Of a stretch of 64,000 nucleotides of DNA, positions 8,945-17,951 are shown one piece after another. The translations under genes were made by a program, and so were the position numbers. Within the stretch, counting starts at the first letter, position 1, and every line of letters starts with the position of its first letter. Origin of the DNA: an uncultured Armatimonadota bacterium (GTDB taxonomy: Bacteria; Armatimonadota; Fimbriimonadia; Fimbriimonadales; Fimbriimonadaceae); NCBI GenBank assembly GCA_903904815.1, contig CAIVDU010000054.1, positions 1-64,000 on the forward strand. The letters are read 5' to 3'. Below the pieces are notes generated by a model. It was not told the origin of the DNA, did no database searches, and saw only the letters and a program-made list of their open reading frames with translations.

Positions 8945-9385
8945 CTAAAAGTTCTTTATCATCAACCGGTGCGGGATGCCCACTTCCTCGAACGGCTCGC
9001 CCTCGACGCGGTACCCCAGAGCCAGATAGAACGGAATGGCGTGGTCTCGGGCGTGGAGACGAATGAAGCCGGCGCTTGCTTCGACCGCGATCGCTTCCGC
9101 CATGTCGACCAGGGCGCGACCGATTCCCTTCCCCTGCATGTCTTGCCGAACGGCGACTTGACGCATTTTAAGGCCGTTGGGGGCGATTACTACGGCAAGA
9201 TTCAGGGTTCCCACGACCTCATCTCCTAGGAATCCGACGAGAACGATCTCTTTCGCTTCGGCGGCGAGATCTTCTTCGGAAAACTCTAGACCGATCGGCC
9301 AGCGGAGCACCTCTCGGCGCAGTTGCACCGAGAGTTCATACTCCGCCGATCCGTGCGCCACCTGCTGGATGGAGAGGCCCTTCAC
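8945..9385 (-). CDS. GNAT family N-acetyltransferase
   Basis: A 146-aa cytoplasmic acetyltransferase of the GNAT fold. The acetyl-CoA loop is visible as MQGKGIGRALVDMAE (about residues 83-97, R/QxxGxG/A type), preceded by the LKMRQVAV strand and followed by LHARDHAIPFYLALGYR, the usual motif-B segment with the YxxxGF/Y pattern. Similarity is closest in style to ElaA/YitI-like small acetyltransferases. The start is a GTG at 9385, just 3 bp after the topA stop, so it is the last gene of a topA-GNAT transcript. The acceptor substrate is not predictable. Confidence 0.85.
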   Translation of the reverse strand: MKGLSIQQVAHGSAEYELSVQLRREVLRWPIGLEFSEEDLAAEAKEIVLVGFLGDEVVGTLNLAVVIAPNGLKMRQVAVRQDMQGKGIGRALVDMAEAIAVEASAGFIRLHARDHAIPFYLALGYRVEGEPFEEVGIPHRLMIKNF

Positions 9386-9388
9386 TTC

Positions 9389-12100
9389 TTACTTCTTCTT
9401 GGCTGCCGGCTTCTTCACCGCCGCCTTCTTGGCTGGAGCCGCCGCTTTCTTGGCGACGGGCTTCTTCTTGAAAGGCTTTCGGGTACTCGGCCCCGCCGCT
9501 CGCTTCTTGGCCAGGAGTTCGGTGGCTTGCTCTTCGGAAAGAGTGGCCGGGTCGGTGCCCTTGGGCAAAGTCGCGTTCGTCTCACCGTCGGTCACGTAAG
9601 GACCGAACCGTCCGCTGAGGACCTTGACCGGACCTGCCGAGCCCTCAAGCTCGCCAAACTCCTTGAGCGCCGCCGGAGCCGACCGGGCCGTCCTAAATTT
9701 GGGCTGCTTCAGAATTTCGACCGCTGCATCCACATCCATCGTGTTCGCGGAGCGCCAATCCTCGACCGTCCTCCGTTCCGTTCCGCACTCGACATAAGCG
9801 CCAAACTTTCCGACCTTGAACAGGATCGGTTCGCGCGTCTCGGGATGGTTTCCGATGGTTCTGGGAAGGAGGCATAGGAAGCTGAGATCTTCTTGGCTCA
9901 GGTTACGCGGGTCCACTCCGGGAGGAACGCTGACCCAAGTCGGCTTAACCTTGTTCTCGATCTCTTCAGGAGTCCGCTCGACTTCCAGGTAGAAACCCTG
10001 TCGATTCTTGAGAAGCAATCGACGTCCAGTGGTCGGGTCGAATCCAACTGATTCCAGCGGAGCCGCTTTCTGATCCAACAGTTCAAGCGATTTCTCTACG
10101 GTCAGATCGGCAGGGGCAAGGTCTTCAGGGACGTTTCCGTACCGCTTGTTGCCTTCTTCACCGATCTGGAGGAACGGGCTACCGTCCTTGCCGTTTCGGA
10201 CGAGGATCTGTTCGCCGGTTTCTGGGTGCACTCCGACTACGAAAGCGGGATAAGGAATCTCCTTCTTCCGCTCGTCGACCATTGTCTTGAGGCCTTGCTT
10301 TCCGTCCTCGCCAAGGAAGAAGCTCTTCAGATAGTGCTTGCTGTTCTCTTTGCCTTCCGAGATGTCATCCAGCGCCTCGTCCATCTTGGCCGTGAAGCCA
10401 AGGTCCATTAGCTCCTCGAAGTTCTTCTCCAGGACTTCCATGGTCAAGAAGGCTTTGAAGGTCGGAACAAGCTGCTTGCCGGCCTTTCGGACATAGCCGC
10501 GATCCACGATCACCGAGATGATGCTGGCGTAGGTGCTGGGACGTCCGATCCCTTGCTCTTCCAGTTTCTTAATAAGCGTTGCGTCGGTGTATCGAGCCGG
10601 CGGCTTCGTCTGGTGGCCCAGGGGAGAAATGTCTTTCAGGTCGACTTCAAGGCCTTTCGTCAGAGTTGGAAGACGTCGATCTCGTGAATCGGTGTCCTCG
10701 TCCTGGCCTTCGGTGTAAACCCGCAGAAAACCGTCGAACAGGATCTGCTTTCCCGTCGAAAGGAACGTCAACGTCTGCTTGGCGCCTGCCACCGTCACTT
10801 CGACCGAGCTGTCGGCCTCCGTCTTGAGTGCGCGAGCCGGTTTCATCTGGCACGCCACCGTTCGCTGCCATATCAGGTTATAGAGCTTGAATTGGTCGTC
10901 GGTCAGATACTTTTCGATGTTGCTCGGTCGACGGTTCACGTCGGTCGGGCGAATCGCTTCGTGAGCTTCCTGAGCGTTCTTAACCTTATTCGTGTAGTTG
11001 GTGGCCTTGTCGGGGAGACAGTCGGGATAATCCCGGTTGATCAGCTCTCGGATTTTTACCAATGAGTCGGCGCTGAGGGTAAGGCTGTCCGTTCTCATGT
11101 AGGTGATGAGACCGGTCTGCTCGCCACCCATTTCGACGCCTTCATATAGGGTCTGGGCGATTCGCATCGTCCGATCCGCGCTGAACCCGAACTTTCGGTT
11201 CGCGTCCTGCTGGAGGGTTGTCGTCATGAAGGGCGGAGCCGCTCGCTCAAACGCCTCGTTCGTTTCGAGACGGGTAATCACGTAAGGCTTTGCCGTCTTG
11301 GCCGCCTCCGCAAGTGCGCGGGCTCGGGTCTCGTCCAGCAGGACGACCTTTTCCCCACGACTGCTCTTCAACTCGCCGGTCGCGTCATCAAAGTCGGAAC
11401 CGCTCGCAACTCGAACAGCGTCGATCGCCTTCAGATCGCCATTGAACGCCGAACCCTTGGTCGAGAACTCGCCCCGAAGGTCCCAGTAACCGCCCGATCG
11501 GAAGTTTCGGCGCTGAATCTCTCGGTCAACGATCAGCTTGACGGCAGGGCTTTGGACCCGCCCCGCGCTCAAATTTTTCGTCACTCGCGACCAAAGAACC
11601 GGAGAGAGCGTGTAGCCGTAAAGCCGGTCCAGGATACGTCGCGTCTCCTGAGCTTCGACGAGATTGGTGTCCACGTTGCGCGGATGATCAAGGGCCTTCA
11701 GAATCGCATCCTTGGTGATTTCGTGGAATGCGATGCGGACTACCGAGACGTTCTTGCCGGGCTTCAGAACCTCGAGAAGGTGCCACGAAATCGCCTCACC
11801 CTCTCGGTCTTCGTCAGTCGCGAGTACGAGGGTGGTCTTTCCCTTCAACGCTTCTTTGAGCTTACGAACCTGGGCCGCCTTCTCGGCGGGGACTTCATAG
11901 AACGGTTCGAAGTCGTTGTCAACATCGACGGCGTAGTCGCTCCACCACTTCTTTCTCAGCTCTGCGGGCAGTCCCTTCGCGTTGGGCATGAGGTCACGAA
12001 TATGCCCTACGCTGGCCTGGACGTCATAGTCCTTGCCGAGGTAGCCCCCGATGGTTTTTGCCTTCGCAGGCGATTCGACGATGACGAGTTTGTTGGCCAT
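9389..12100 (-). CDS. topA: DNA topoisomerase I (type IA)
   Basis: Relaxes negative supercoils by a 5'-phosphotyrosine strand-passage cycle. In this 903-aa protein the Toprim domain fills about residues 1-120, with E9 in VIVESPAKA and the acidic triad D96-x-D98-x-E100. The catalytic tyrosine is Y334 in GLITYMRTDS. The C-terminal third holds four repeat units (each HPETG or similar, then a KxGxFGxY-like core) of the cysteine-free Toprim_CRpt type instead of the Cys4 zinc ribbons of E. coli TopA. The protein ends in a Lys/Ala/Pro-rich tail of about 45 residues (KKAAAPAKKAAVKK and similar), like the basic tails of actinobacterial TopA. The gene is followed by a GNAT gene after 3 bp. Confidence 0.96.
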   Translation of the reverse strand: MANKLVIVESPAKAKTIGGYLGKDYDVQASVGHIRDLMPNAKGLPAELRKKWWSDYAVDVDNDFEPFYEVPAEKAAQVRKLKEALKGKTTLVLATDEDREGEAISWHLLEVLKPGKNVSVVRIAFHEITKDAILKALDHPRNVDTNLVEAQETRRILDRLYGYTLSPVLWSRVTKNLSAGRVQSPAVKLIVDREIQRRNFRSGGYWDLRGEFSTKGSAFNGDLKAIDAVRVASGSDFDDATGELKSSRGEKVVLLDETRARALAEAAKTAKPYVITRLETNEAFERAAPPFMTTTLQQDANRKFGFSADRTMRIAQTLYEGVEMGGEQTGLITYMRTDSLTLSADSLVKIRELINRDYPDCLPDKATNYTNKVKNAQEAHEAIRPTDVNRRPSNIEKYLTDDQFKLYNLIWQRTVACQMKPARALKTEADSSVEVTVAGAKQTLTFLSTGKQILFDGFLRVYTEGQDEDTDSRDRRLPTLTKGLEVDLKDISPLGHQTKPPARYTDATLIKKLEEQGIGRPSTYASIISVIVDRGYVRKAGKQLVPTFKAFLTMEVLEKNFEELMDLGFTAKMDEALDDISEGKENSKHYLKSFFLGEDGKQGLKTMVDERKKEIPYPAFVVGVHPETGEQILVRNGKDGSPFLQIGEEGNKRYGNVPEDLAPADLTVEKSLELLDQKAAPLESVGFDPTTGRRLLLKNRQGFYLEVERTPEEIENKVKPTWVSVPPGVDPRNLSQEDLSFLCLLPRTIGNHPETREPILFKVGKFGAYVECGTERRTVEDWRSANTMDVDAAVEILKQPKFRTARSAPAALKEFGELEGSAGPVKVLSGRFGPYVTDGETNATLPKGTDPATLSEEQATELLAKKRAAGPSTRKPFKKKPVAKKAAAPAKKAAVKKPAAKKK

Positions 12101-12351
12101 GGCTAGATATCGATTTTCTTGCTAAATTCGCTGTGCTTCTTTACGTGTCGGTTTCCCAGATCTTTCCCTCAGGGCCACGGCAATGTACTTGCCGTATCTC
12201 AGCGAAGTCAAGCAAATCCGACAATCACCAAAGAGAACCGATTAACTCCGAGGACGGTAACCTTTATCAACAAGTTCCTCCCTCAGCGACAATTCCTCCA
12301 AATGGAGTCGAACGCCGGGCGACGAAGCACAGTATGTAAGGACACGCCCTC

Positions 12352-13758
12352 ATGAAATCCTTCGTCGCAATAATCGTTTTCGTTTCCGCAAGCTTGGCAA
12401 GTGCCGAATCGACCTACCTCGGCATGTACATCCAGGGCACAAAGATCGGCTACGCCTCCTATGTCGACCGTGCCGACAAGCTTGGGGGCGCCCCGGCGAC
12501 GCGAAGCGACAGCCACACGGTGATTGACGCGGGCCTGTTGGGAACCGCAGTCAAGCTAGTAACGGACTCCACCACCTGGACTAACGCCAGCGGTCGACCG
12601 CTGCGTATGAAGTTCTATATTGAGAGCGGCGGTCGAACCCAGACCGTGGACGCCATCTTCGGTGAGAAGACAGTGGCGGTGGACGTGAACAACAATGGAG
12701 CAAAGTCCCACAGTTCCCTCAAGATCCCAGCCGGGGCCATCGTGGACGACCCGATCACCTTGATGCTTCACGACCATGCGGCTCAAGGTCAGAAGCGCAG
12801 CTTTTGGGTCTTAGACCCCATGACGATCACGTTTTTGAAGAACGACGTCAAAATGGTTGGTCTTTCCAGCACCATGGTCGCAGGAAAGAAGGTCTCCGCC
12901 AACCTCATTGAAGTGATCGACCCTCGAACGACCATGCGGGTGTTCGTGAATCCTAAGGGCGACCTCGTACGGGTCGAAGGGCCGATGGGCATCGAAATGC
13001 TCCCGGAGACCCGAACCGCCGCTCTCGCCAAGCCGGGCAAATACTCCCCGACCGTGGACCTGGCCATCAACACGAGCATCAAGACCGACAAGCCGATCGA
13101 CGATCCGTCTCACCTCACTGAGCTCAAGCTCCGGATCACCGGGAAGGACCTCTCCCAGATCCCTTCCGACCCAAGCCAGTCGGTCACCAAGGACGGCGAA
13201 GCGTGGATCGTGGATGTCCACCCAACCCGATTGGATTCGGTTGACGGTCAGTCCATCACCGACGCCCAGGCGAACTCGGCCCAGTGGCTTCAACCGAGTC
13301 TCGACATCCCTTCGAATTTGCCTAAATTCCGGGAACTTGCCCACAAGATCGTTGGCCCAAAGAAAGATGTGCACGGAGCGTCTCTGGCGATAAAGCAATA
13401 CGTCTACAGTTTAATGCAGCCGAACGCAGGAATCGGAGTTTTGCGCGATGCCTCGGAAATCCTGTCCACGAAGGAAGGAGTCTGCCGAGACTATGCCATC
13501 CTTACAACAACCCTGCTTCGAGCGGCGGGAATTCCGTCAAGGGTAGTGGCGGGATTGGTAAATTGGGACGGTACTTTTTACTATCATGCGTGGAGCGAAG
13601 CGTGGGATGGACACCGATGGATCGGAATCGACTCAACGACAGAGGACCAACAGCTTTCTGCCGGACACATCAAGCTTGCCGACGGGAACGTGGAAGACGC
13701 GTTTACGTTTACATTCCTTGAGAAGGCGAAGATAGAAGTGCTGGACGCTCGTCACTAA
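12352..13758 (+). CDS. exported transglutaminase-like cysteine protein
   Basis: A 468-aa protein with a signal peptide (MKSFVAIIVFVSASLASAES, cleavage near residue 19). Residues 20-320 form an unassigned beta-rich N-terminal region. The C-terminal transglutaminase-like core has an intact triad: C378 in EGVCRDYA, H412 in YYHAWSEAW and D427 in GIDSTTED. Members of this superfamily act as transamidases, proteases or peptidoglycan/glycoprotein hydrolases outside the cytoplasm; the reaction here is unknown. AAGGA lies about 10 nt before the ATG. The PIN-TRAM gene follows after 9 bp, so they may be co-transcribed. The 250 bp upstream contain only a 7-bp perfect hairpin at 12177-12195. Confidence 0.85.
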   Translation: MKSFVAIIVFVSASLASAESTYLGMYIQGTKIGYASYVDRADKLGGAPATRSDSHTVIDAGLLGTAVKLVTDSTTWTNASGRPLRMKFYIESGGRTQTVDAIFGEKTVAVDVNNNGAKSHSSLKIPAGAIVDDPITLMLHDHAAQGQKRSFWVLDPMTITFLKNDVKMVGLSSTMVAGKKVSANLIEVIDPRTTMRVFVNPKGDLVRVEGPMGIEMLPETRTAALAKPGKYSPTVDLAINTSIKTDKPIDDPSHLTELKLRITGKDLSQIPSDPSQSVTKDGEAWIVDVHPTRLDSVDGQSITDAQANSAQWLQPSLDIPSNLPKFRELAHKIVGPKKDVHGASLAIKQYVYSLMQPNAGIGVLRDASEILSTKEGVCRDYAILTTTLLRAAGIPSRVVAGLVNWDGTFYYHAWSEAWDGHRWIGIDSTTEDQQLSAGHIKLADGNVEDAFTFTFLEKAKIEVLDARH

Positions 13759-13767
13759 AAGAGAATC

Positions 13768-14949
13768 ATGGATGGATTCAAGACTACGTTAAAGAGATTG
13801 CCTTCAGCGGACCCGCGGTCAATCGGTCGACTGGTGTTCGTGCTTTGTTTCGCGATCGCCGGAGCAATTGCGCTCCAGCCCCTGGCCCCGCTGGTCTTGA
13901 ACTTCCTGTTTAGGTCAATTAATCGCCTGATGTCGAGCGATAAGGTTTTGGAGCCGTCGCCATTCTCAAACAACTGGTTGAGCAGCATCGGGTTCACGCT
14001 TCTTGGCGCGCTGCTGGGTTCCTATCTCGGCGGACGAATTCTCGCTGGTCTGGAGTACCTGGGCCACCTCTGGGATGCGATGGATGTCAGCGACAAGATC
14101 ACCTTGTTCATCGGCACCTTCGCCGGCCTCGTCGCCTCCATTCCCGTCCTACAGCTTTTCCAAGCTCTCGATATTTCAAGCCAAGCCCGGGTGGTAGTGA
14201 TCGCCGCCACCGTTATCGGCTTCGCCGCCCTCGCCATCTACATGTTGCAAACCATGGCCGAGCTGCTGCCGTGGAATCGCACCAAGGGTCGCAGCAAGCG
14301 CTCGGGCATCAAGATTCTCGACACCAACGTCATCATCGACGGCCGCATCTACGACGTCGCCAAGACGAGCTTCCTCGAAGGCCAGATGTACGTCCCCGGC
14401 TTCGTGTTGGAAGAGCTCCAGTACATCGCGGACAGCCACGATGCCCTTCGCCGCCAACGCGGCCGTCGCGGTCTCGATGTGCTGAAGCTCATGCAGAACG
14501 AGTTTCCGCTGGAGATTCGCATCCACGACAAGCTGGCTCCCGACCAAGGCGATGGCGTCGATTCGAGACTGGTCCGCCTGGCCAAGTCCCTTGGCGGCGA
14601 CATCGTTACGAACGACTTCAATCTCAATCGGGTGGCTGCCCTCCAAGACGTAAAGGTCATGAACCTCAACGACTTAGCGCTGGCCCTTCGACCGAACGTC
14701 CTGCCTACCGAAACCCTCGAACTCTTTCTCAGCCGTGAGGGCAACCAGATCGGTCAGGGTGTCGGCTACCTGGACGACGGCACCATGGTCGTGGTAGAGA
14801 ACGGCAAGCCGCATTTGGGTGAGACCGTCGATGTGGTGGTCACCCAGGTTATTCAGACCGAGCGAGGAAAAATGATCTTCGCGGAAGTCCCGGGAGAGCC
14901 GGATCCGGCGGTTCGCCGGCGCATCGGACAGCGTAGGCAGAACGGTTGA
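13768..14949 (+). CDS. membrane-anchored PIN-TRAM domain protein (YacL-like)
   Basis: A 393-aa protein with four membrane segments (about 20-45, 72-92, 112-132, 140-162), then a PIN nuclease domain starting GIKILDTNVIIDGRIYD with D185 and N187, acidic residues E215/E216 and the later DGVDSRL and TNDFNLNR segments, and a C-terminal TRAM domain (about 325-378). The same order is found in Bacillus YacL, which sits next to ispD. That context is kept here: the TGA stop overlaps the TTG start of ispDF by 4 nt (TTGA). The catalytic acidic residues look intact, so RNase activity is plausible. Substrate unknown. Confidence 0.9.
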   Translation: MDGFKTTLKRLPSADPRSIGRLVFVLCFAIAGAIALQPLAPLVLNFLFRSINRLMSSDKVLEPSPFSNNWLSSIGFTLLGALLGSYLGGRILAGLEYLGHLWDAMDVSDKITLFIGTFAGLVASIPVLQLFQALDISSQARVVVIAATVIGFAALAIYMLQTMAELLPWNRTKGRSKRSGIKILDTNVIIDGRIYDVAKTSFLEGQMYVPGFVLEELQYIADSHDALRRQRGRRGLDVLKLMQNEFPLEIRIHDKLAPDQGDGVDSRLVRLAKSLGGDIVTNDFNLNRVAALQDVKVMNLNDLALALRPNVLPTETLELFLSREGNQIGQGVGYLDDGTMVVVENGKPHLGETVDVVVTQVIQTERGKMIFAEVPGEPDPAVRRRIGQRRQNG

Positions 14950-16070
14950 AGACCTATGCGGCGATTTTGGCCGCCGGCGGTGGCACTCGTTTCGGGGGGG
15001 ATAAGACCCTTGCCCTCCTCGGTCGACGCCCGGTCTGGAGGTGGTCTTTCGACACTTATGCGGAGCACCCGGAGATTGCCGGTGTCGTCTTGGTGGGTTC
15101 AGATTCGAATCTGGAGGCGTTGCAAGCCTCGGGCGCCCATGCGGTGGTCCGAGGGGGCAAGACACGTCAGGAGAGCTCACTGGCCGCCTTAGAGGCCCTC
15201 CCTATGGACGCCGAGGCACTCTTGATTCACGATGCGGCACGTCCGTTCACTTCGATGGCACTCGTGTCCAGCGTCATTCAAGCAGTTGAGAGAGTTGGCG
15301 CCGCCGCCGCCGCCATTCCGGTAGTCGATACGATCAAGCAAATCTCCCCCGACGGCATCTCGACTCTGGACCGAGAAAGACTTGTGGCGATGCAGACGCC
15401 TCAAGGGGCACGAGTGGAACTTTTGCGCCAGGCCCACGCGGCTTCGAGCGGAAATACGACCGACGACATGGCGCTCATCGAGGCAATCGGGGTACATCCT
15501 GAGATCGTGTTGGGCGAACCACAGAATTTTAAGATCACCACGCCGGAGGACCTGTCGCGAGCCCGCGCTCTCATCGGAAGCCCCGAGATCCGAACTGGCT
15601 TGGGATACGACATTCATCCCTTCTCCAACGATCCCACCCGAACCCTGTATCTGGGAGGAGTCGCCTTCCACGACCACGCCGCGCTTGACGGACACTCCGA
15701 CGCCGACGTGATTCTGCACGCCGCCACCGACGCCCTCCTCGGAGCAGTCGGCCTCGGGGACATCGGTCAACACTTCCCCAACACCGACCCGCGCTGGCTT
15801 GGTGAACCCTCGCTCACCTTCCTCCGTCACGCCGCTCAACTCCTGAGAGAGCGCGGTTGGCGAGTGGTCAACCTCGACATGACCGCCATCGCCGAGTCGC
15901 CCAAGGTCATGAAGAAGTCCGAAGAGATTCGAGCCCTCGTCGGCGAAGCAATCGGCATCGACCCGTCTCGAATCAGCATAAAGGCCACCACAAACGAACG
16001 CCTCGGCTCGATCGGAAGAAGCGAAGGCATCGCCGCCTTCGCCACCGCGGCGGTCTCCGAGATCCTGTAG
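14946..16070 (+). CDS. ispDF: bifunctional IspD/IspF, MEP isoprenoid pathway
   Basis: A 374-aa fusion of 2-C-methylerythritol 4-phosphate cytidylyltransferase (about 1-213) and 2-C-methylerythritol 2,4-cyclodiphosphate synthase (about 217-374), steps three and five of the MEP pathway. IspD shows the nucleotide-binding LAAGGGTRFGGDK loop, the IHDAARPF motif and the VDTIK segment. IspF opens GYDIHPF (zinc D and H), then HSDADVILHAATDALLGA and a C-terminal ATTNERLGSIGR. Translation starts at a TTG overlapping the stop of the PIN-TRAM gene, indicating coupling. Such fusions are common in Alphaproteobacteria and scattered elsewhere. The TAG stop sits in a GTAGCC context like that bounding a repeat family found downstream. 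Confidence 0.95.
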   Translation: MKTYAAILAAGGGTRFGGDKTLALLGRRPVWRWSFDTYAEHPEIAGVVLVGSDSNLEALQASGAHAVVRGGKTRQESSLAALEALPMDAEALLIHDAARPFTSMALVSSVIQAVERVGAAAAAIPVVDTIKQISPDGISTLDRERLVAMQTPQGARVELLRQAHAASSGNTTDDMALIEAIGVHPEIVLGEPQNFKITTPEDLSRARALIGSPEIRTGLGYDIHPFSNDPTRTLYLGGVAFHDHAALDGHSDADVILHAATDALLGAVGLGDIGQHFPNTDPRWLGEPSLTFLRHAAQLLRERGWRVVNLDMTAIAESPKVMKKSEEIRALVGEAIGIDPSRISIKATTNERLGSIGRSEGIAAFATAAVSEIL

Positions 16071-16136
16071 CCGGGCTTTTCAACCACGGAGCGTTGGGTC
16101 GCACGATACATCCGACCGAACAGCGCCCAGCCAAAG

Positions 16137-16215
16137 GTGGCCGCTGGCTCCGCCTGCGGATTCTGGACATCGCGGAGCTGGTCAGCCAGGGCCCTGGACA
16201 GGAGCCCACGGCTAC
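16137..16215. repeat. GTAGCC-type dispersed repeat, single unit
   Basis: This 79-bp unit begins GTGGCCGCTGGCTCC and ends GGAGCCCACGGCTAC, so its ends are imperfect inverted repeats. The interior (GCCTGCGGATTC, GGACATCGCGGAGCTGGTC) aligns base for base with the reverse complement of 56732-56811 at roughly three quarters identity by eye. No coding sequence covers it. Confidence 0.6.
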
Positions 16216-16242
16216 GCCCAGACCGAAGGTTGGTAACTCGAG

Positions 16243-16279
16243 CCCACGATAGGACCGCTCCGTGAGGTCCCATCGTGGG
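16243..16279. other. long imperfect hairpin
   Basis: CCCACGAT-A-GGACC (16243-16256) pairs with GGTCC-C-ATCGTGGG (16266-16279) with one A/C mismatch and a 9-nt loop. No T-run follows on either strand. It lies between the convergent ispDF and DUF5615 genes and may limit readthrough or belong to the adjacent repeat. Confidence 0.5.
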
Positions 16280-16344
16280 TAAGACCAGAACCAGCCCTAA
16301 ACCCCGGCAGCGGGTTGCGGCCAATTTAAACAAGCCAAGGTCCT

Positions 16345-16698
16345 TCAATCCGGGGCACTAAAGGAGGAGCTACCTGAACTTGAGTAGACATCCACATAGT
16401 TGCCAGCTCGTTTCGTCAGGAGTTTCAGCAGAAGATCGGGGAGCAGACTTTCCAGTTGCTCAAGGTGGGTTGATTTGGACTGCAGTACCAGAACGGTAAG
16501 GGATAGACCCTTCAAACTCGTCTGATGCCGCATGTTCTTGTCACACGTGATCAGAAAATCAAACTGCTCGTTGGCTTGGCGAACAAGATCTCCGTTCCTC
16601 AGTTCCTGCCAATTCAATTCCCTCACATGCTTGACCGCATGTCCAGAGATTCTTGAACGCAGCTTCAACGGTACGTTATTGTCGAGAAGCACTCTCAA
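16345..16698 (-). CDS. DUF5615 PIN-like protein, probable toxin
   Basis: A 117-aa protein starting MRVLLDNNVP, the typical opening of DUF5615/Mut7-C-like PIN-related proteins, with the following DFLITCDKNMRHQ segment (D near residue 47, D near 53) forming the second acidic strand. These proteins are usually encoded directly after a DUF433 gene and are predicted to be RNase toxins of type II modules. Here the start ATG overlaps the DUF433 stop by 4 nt (ATGA). The serine-rich C-terminus (YSSSGSSSFS) is unusual and may be a drifted tail. Activity has not been shown for most family members, so the toxin label is inference from family and context. Confidence 0.8.
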   Translation of the reverse strand: MRVLLDNNVPLKLRSRISGHAVKHVRELNWQELRNGDLVRQANEQFDFLITCDKNMRHQTSLKGLSLTVLVLQSKSTHLEQLESLLPDLLLKLLTKRAGNYVDVYSSSGSSSFSAPD

Positions 16699-16922
16699 GC
16701 GATCTGTCTTTTAGGAAACTCTCGTTGAATAAGCTCTTTTGAGGTTTCCAGCACCGCGTCCACCATCTCCGACGACACATCCGGATAATTCTCGAAAAAG
16801 CCACTCAAGTCATGAGCCTCTAGGTAGTCAAAAAGAATGGCGATCGGAATGCGCGTCTTCCTGAAGCAGACGGCACCGCTCACTCGATCCGGATCTTGCC
16901 AAAGGGCTTCGTCTATCGTCAT
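16695..16922 (-). CDS. DUF433 protein, probable antitoxin
   Basis: A 75-aa protein of the DUF433 family: it opens MTIDEALWQDPDRVSGAVCF and then has the conserved RKTRIPIAILFDYLEAHDLSGFFENYP core, a winged-helix-like DNA-binding fold. The ATG at 16922 is preferred over the in-frame extension to 17147 because it matches the family start and has GAAGAG a few bases upstream. The extension upstream is basic and Cys-containing and looks non-coding. DUF433 proteins pair with DUF5615 or other PIN proteins and probably repress their own operon. Paired with the overlapping downstream gene. Confidence 0.8.
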   Translation of the reverse strand: MTIDEALWQDPDRVSGAVCFRKTRIPIAILFDYLEAHDLSGFFENYPDVSSEMVDAVLETSKELIQREFPKRQIA

Positions 16923-17156
16923 CTCTTCAATCTCTAGCCCAAGTATATGTCGGCGCAGAGTTCCGTGAACTCCATTCGATCCTCTCGGCGAGAAAACAAG
17001 GGGCACAGTCGTTGCTAATTGCTTAAATATGGCGCAGAAGCCGATTCGCTTTAAGAGAGCTCTCAGGACGGGTGAGTCCGATACAGGCTGCGGAGTGAGG
17101 AAGGGTCCTATTCTTTCGGGACCTTGGGCGGAAGAGAGTTTCCGCATAATTTATTC

Positions 17157-17558
17157 ATGATCCGAGTCTTGTTGGAGGGATTGAACGTGCTGTTCTTCGT
17201 CTTCCACACCTGCCTGATCCTGTTCAACATCACCGGATGGGCTTGGCGTCGGACTCGGCCGTGGAACCTCGCGCTGCTTGGCCTGACCGCCGCCTCATGG
17301 TTCCTGATGGGAATCTGGAAAGGGACCGGGTACTGCATTTTCACCGACTGGCACTTCCAAGTTCGTGCCGCGCTAGGGATTCATGAAACGGCCGACAACT
17401 ACCTTCAGCTGCTTTGCCGAACTCTCACGGGATACGACCCGGCGCCCTTGCTGGTTCGTCAGGTGGCGGCACTGTTTTTTGGCACCAGCGTGATAGCAAG
17501 TGGGGTGCTTAATTTGCGGGATCGGACGCATGGTGTGGCTTTGAGCGTTTCGAACTGA
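17157..17558 (+). CDS. DUF2784-like small membrane protein
   Basis: A 133-aa protein with about four hydrophobic segments (residues 5-25, 38-58, 60-75 around GTGYCIFTDW, and 100-118). The GYCIFTDWHFQVR stretch matches the conserved GYCPLTxWE motif of DUF2784 proteins, whose role is unknown. The ATG at 17157 is chosen over 17124 because the first membrane helix starts right after it. No operon partner; it is divergent from the DUF433/DUF5615 pair. Confidence 0.65.
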   Translation: MIRVLLEGLNVLFFVFHTCLILFNITGWAWRRTRPWNLALLGLTAASWFLMGIWKGTGYCIFTDWHFQVRAALGIHETADNYLQLLCRTLTGYDPAPLLVRQVAALFFGTSVIASGVLNLRDRTHGVALSVSN

Positions 17559-17951
17559 GCTTAGGGCTGATGCCGCGCTGCGGCTTGACCAGTGCTGCAT
17601 TGGGCGTTGCCCACATATTGCACTGGTTGCGAATTTTGTGGAGTTCTGCGGCTTGACGCCCCTCTGGTCAGCGCGGCTTGTCGCCCGATCCCGCCGAACG
17701 TAGCGAGGGAAATGGAGCGTAGCGGAATCGAGAACGCACTCGAAAGGTTGCCATATTTGGCGTTAATCGGGCCGCCCGAACTTAGAATTGCTTCAAACGC
17801 TCCACGCACGTCAAGCCGTGCTGATCAAAGCGCGGTCAAGCCCGCGCACTCCAAAACGTTTGTCAACTTTCGCAAAGTATCTGCTACGCCTAATGCAACA
17901 CCCTTCAAGCCTTCGCGCTCGGCATGAATGGTCACTCTCGCAGCTCAGACC
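17559..17951. other. gene-free interval with a compound hairpin
   Basis: No convincing coding sequence on either strand. The arms ACCAGTGC (17588-17595) and GCACTGGT (17620-17627) are perfect inverted repeats, and inside them TGGGC (17601-17605) pairs with GCCCA (17609-17613), giving a two-tier hairpin. The phrase GCGGCTTG recurs three times between 17580 and 17675. It may be a decayed gene or a structured transcript end. Confidence 0.4.

Noticed and set aside
17592-17927. 111-aa plus-strand frame in the gap before comF
   Set aside because: No family signature, no ribosome site and poor codon pattern; treated as gene-free.
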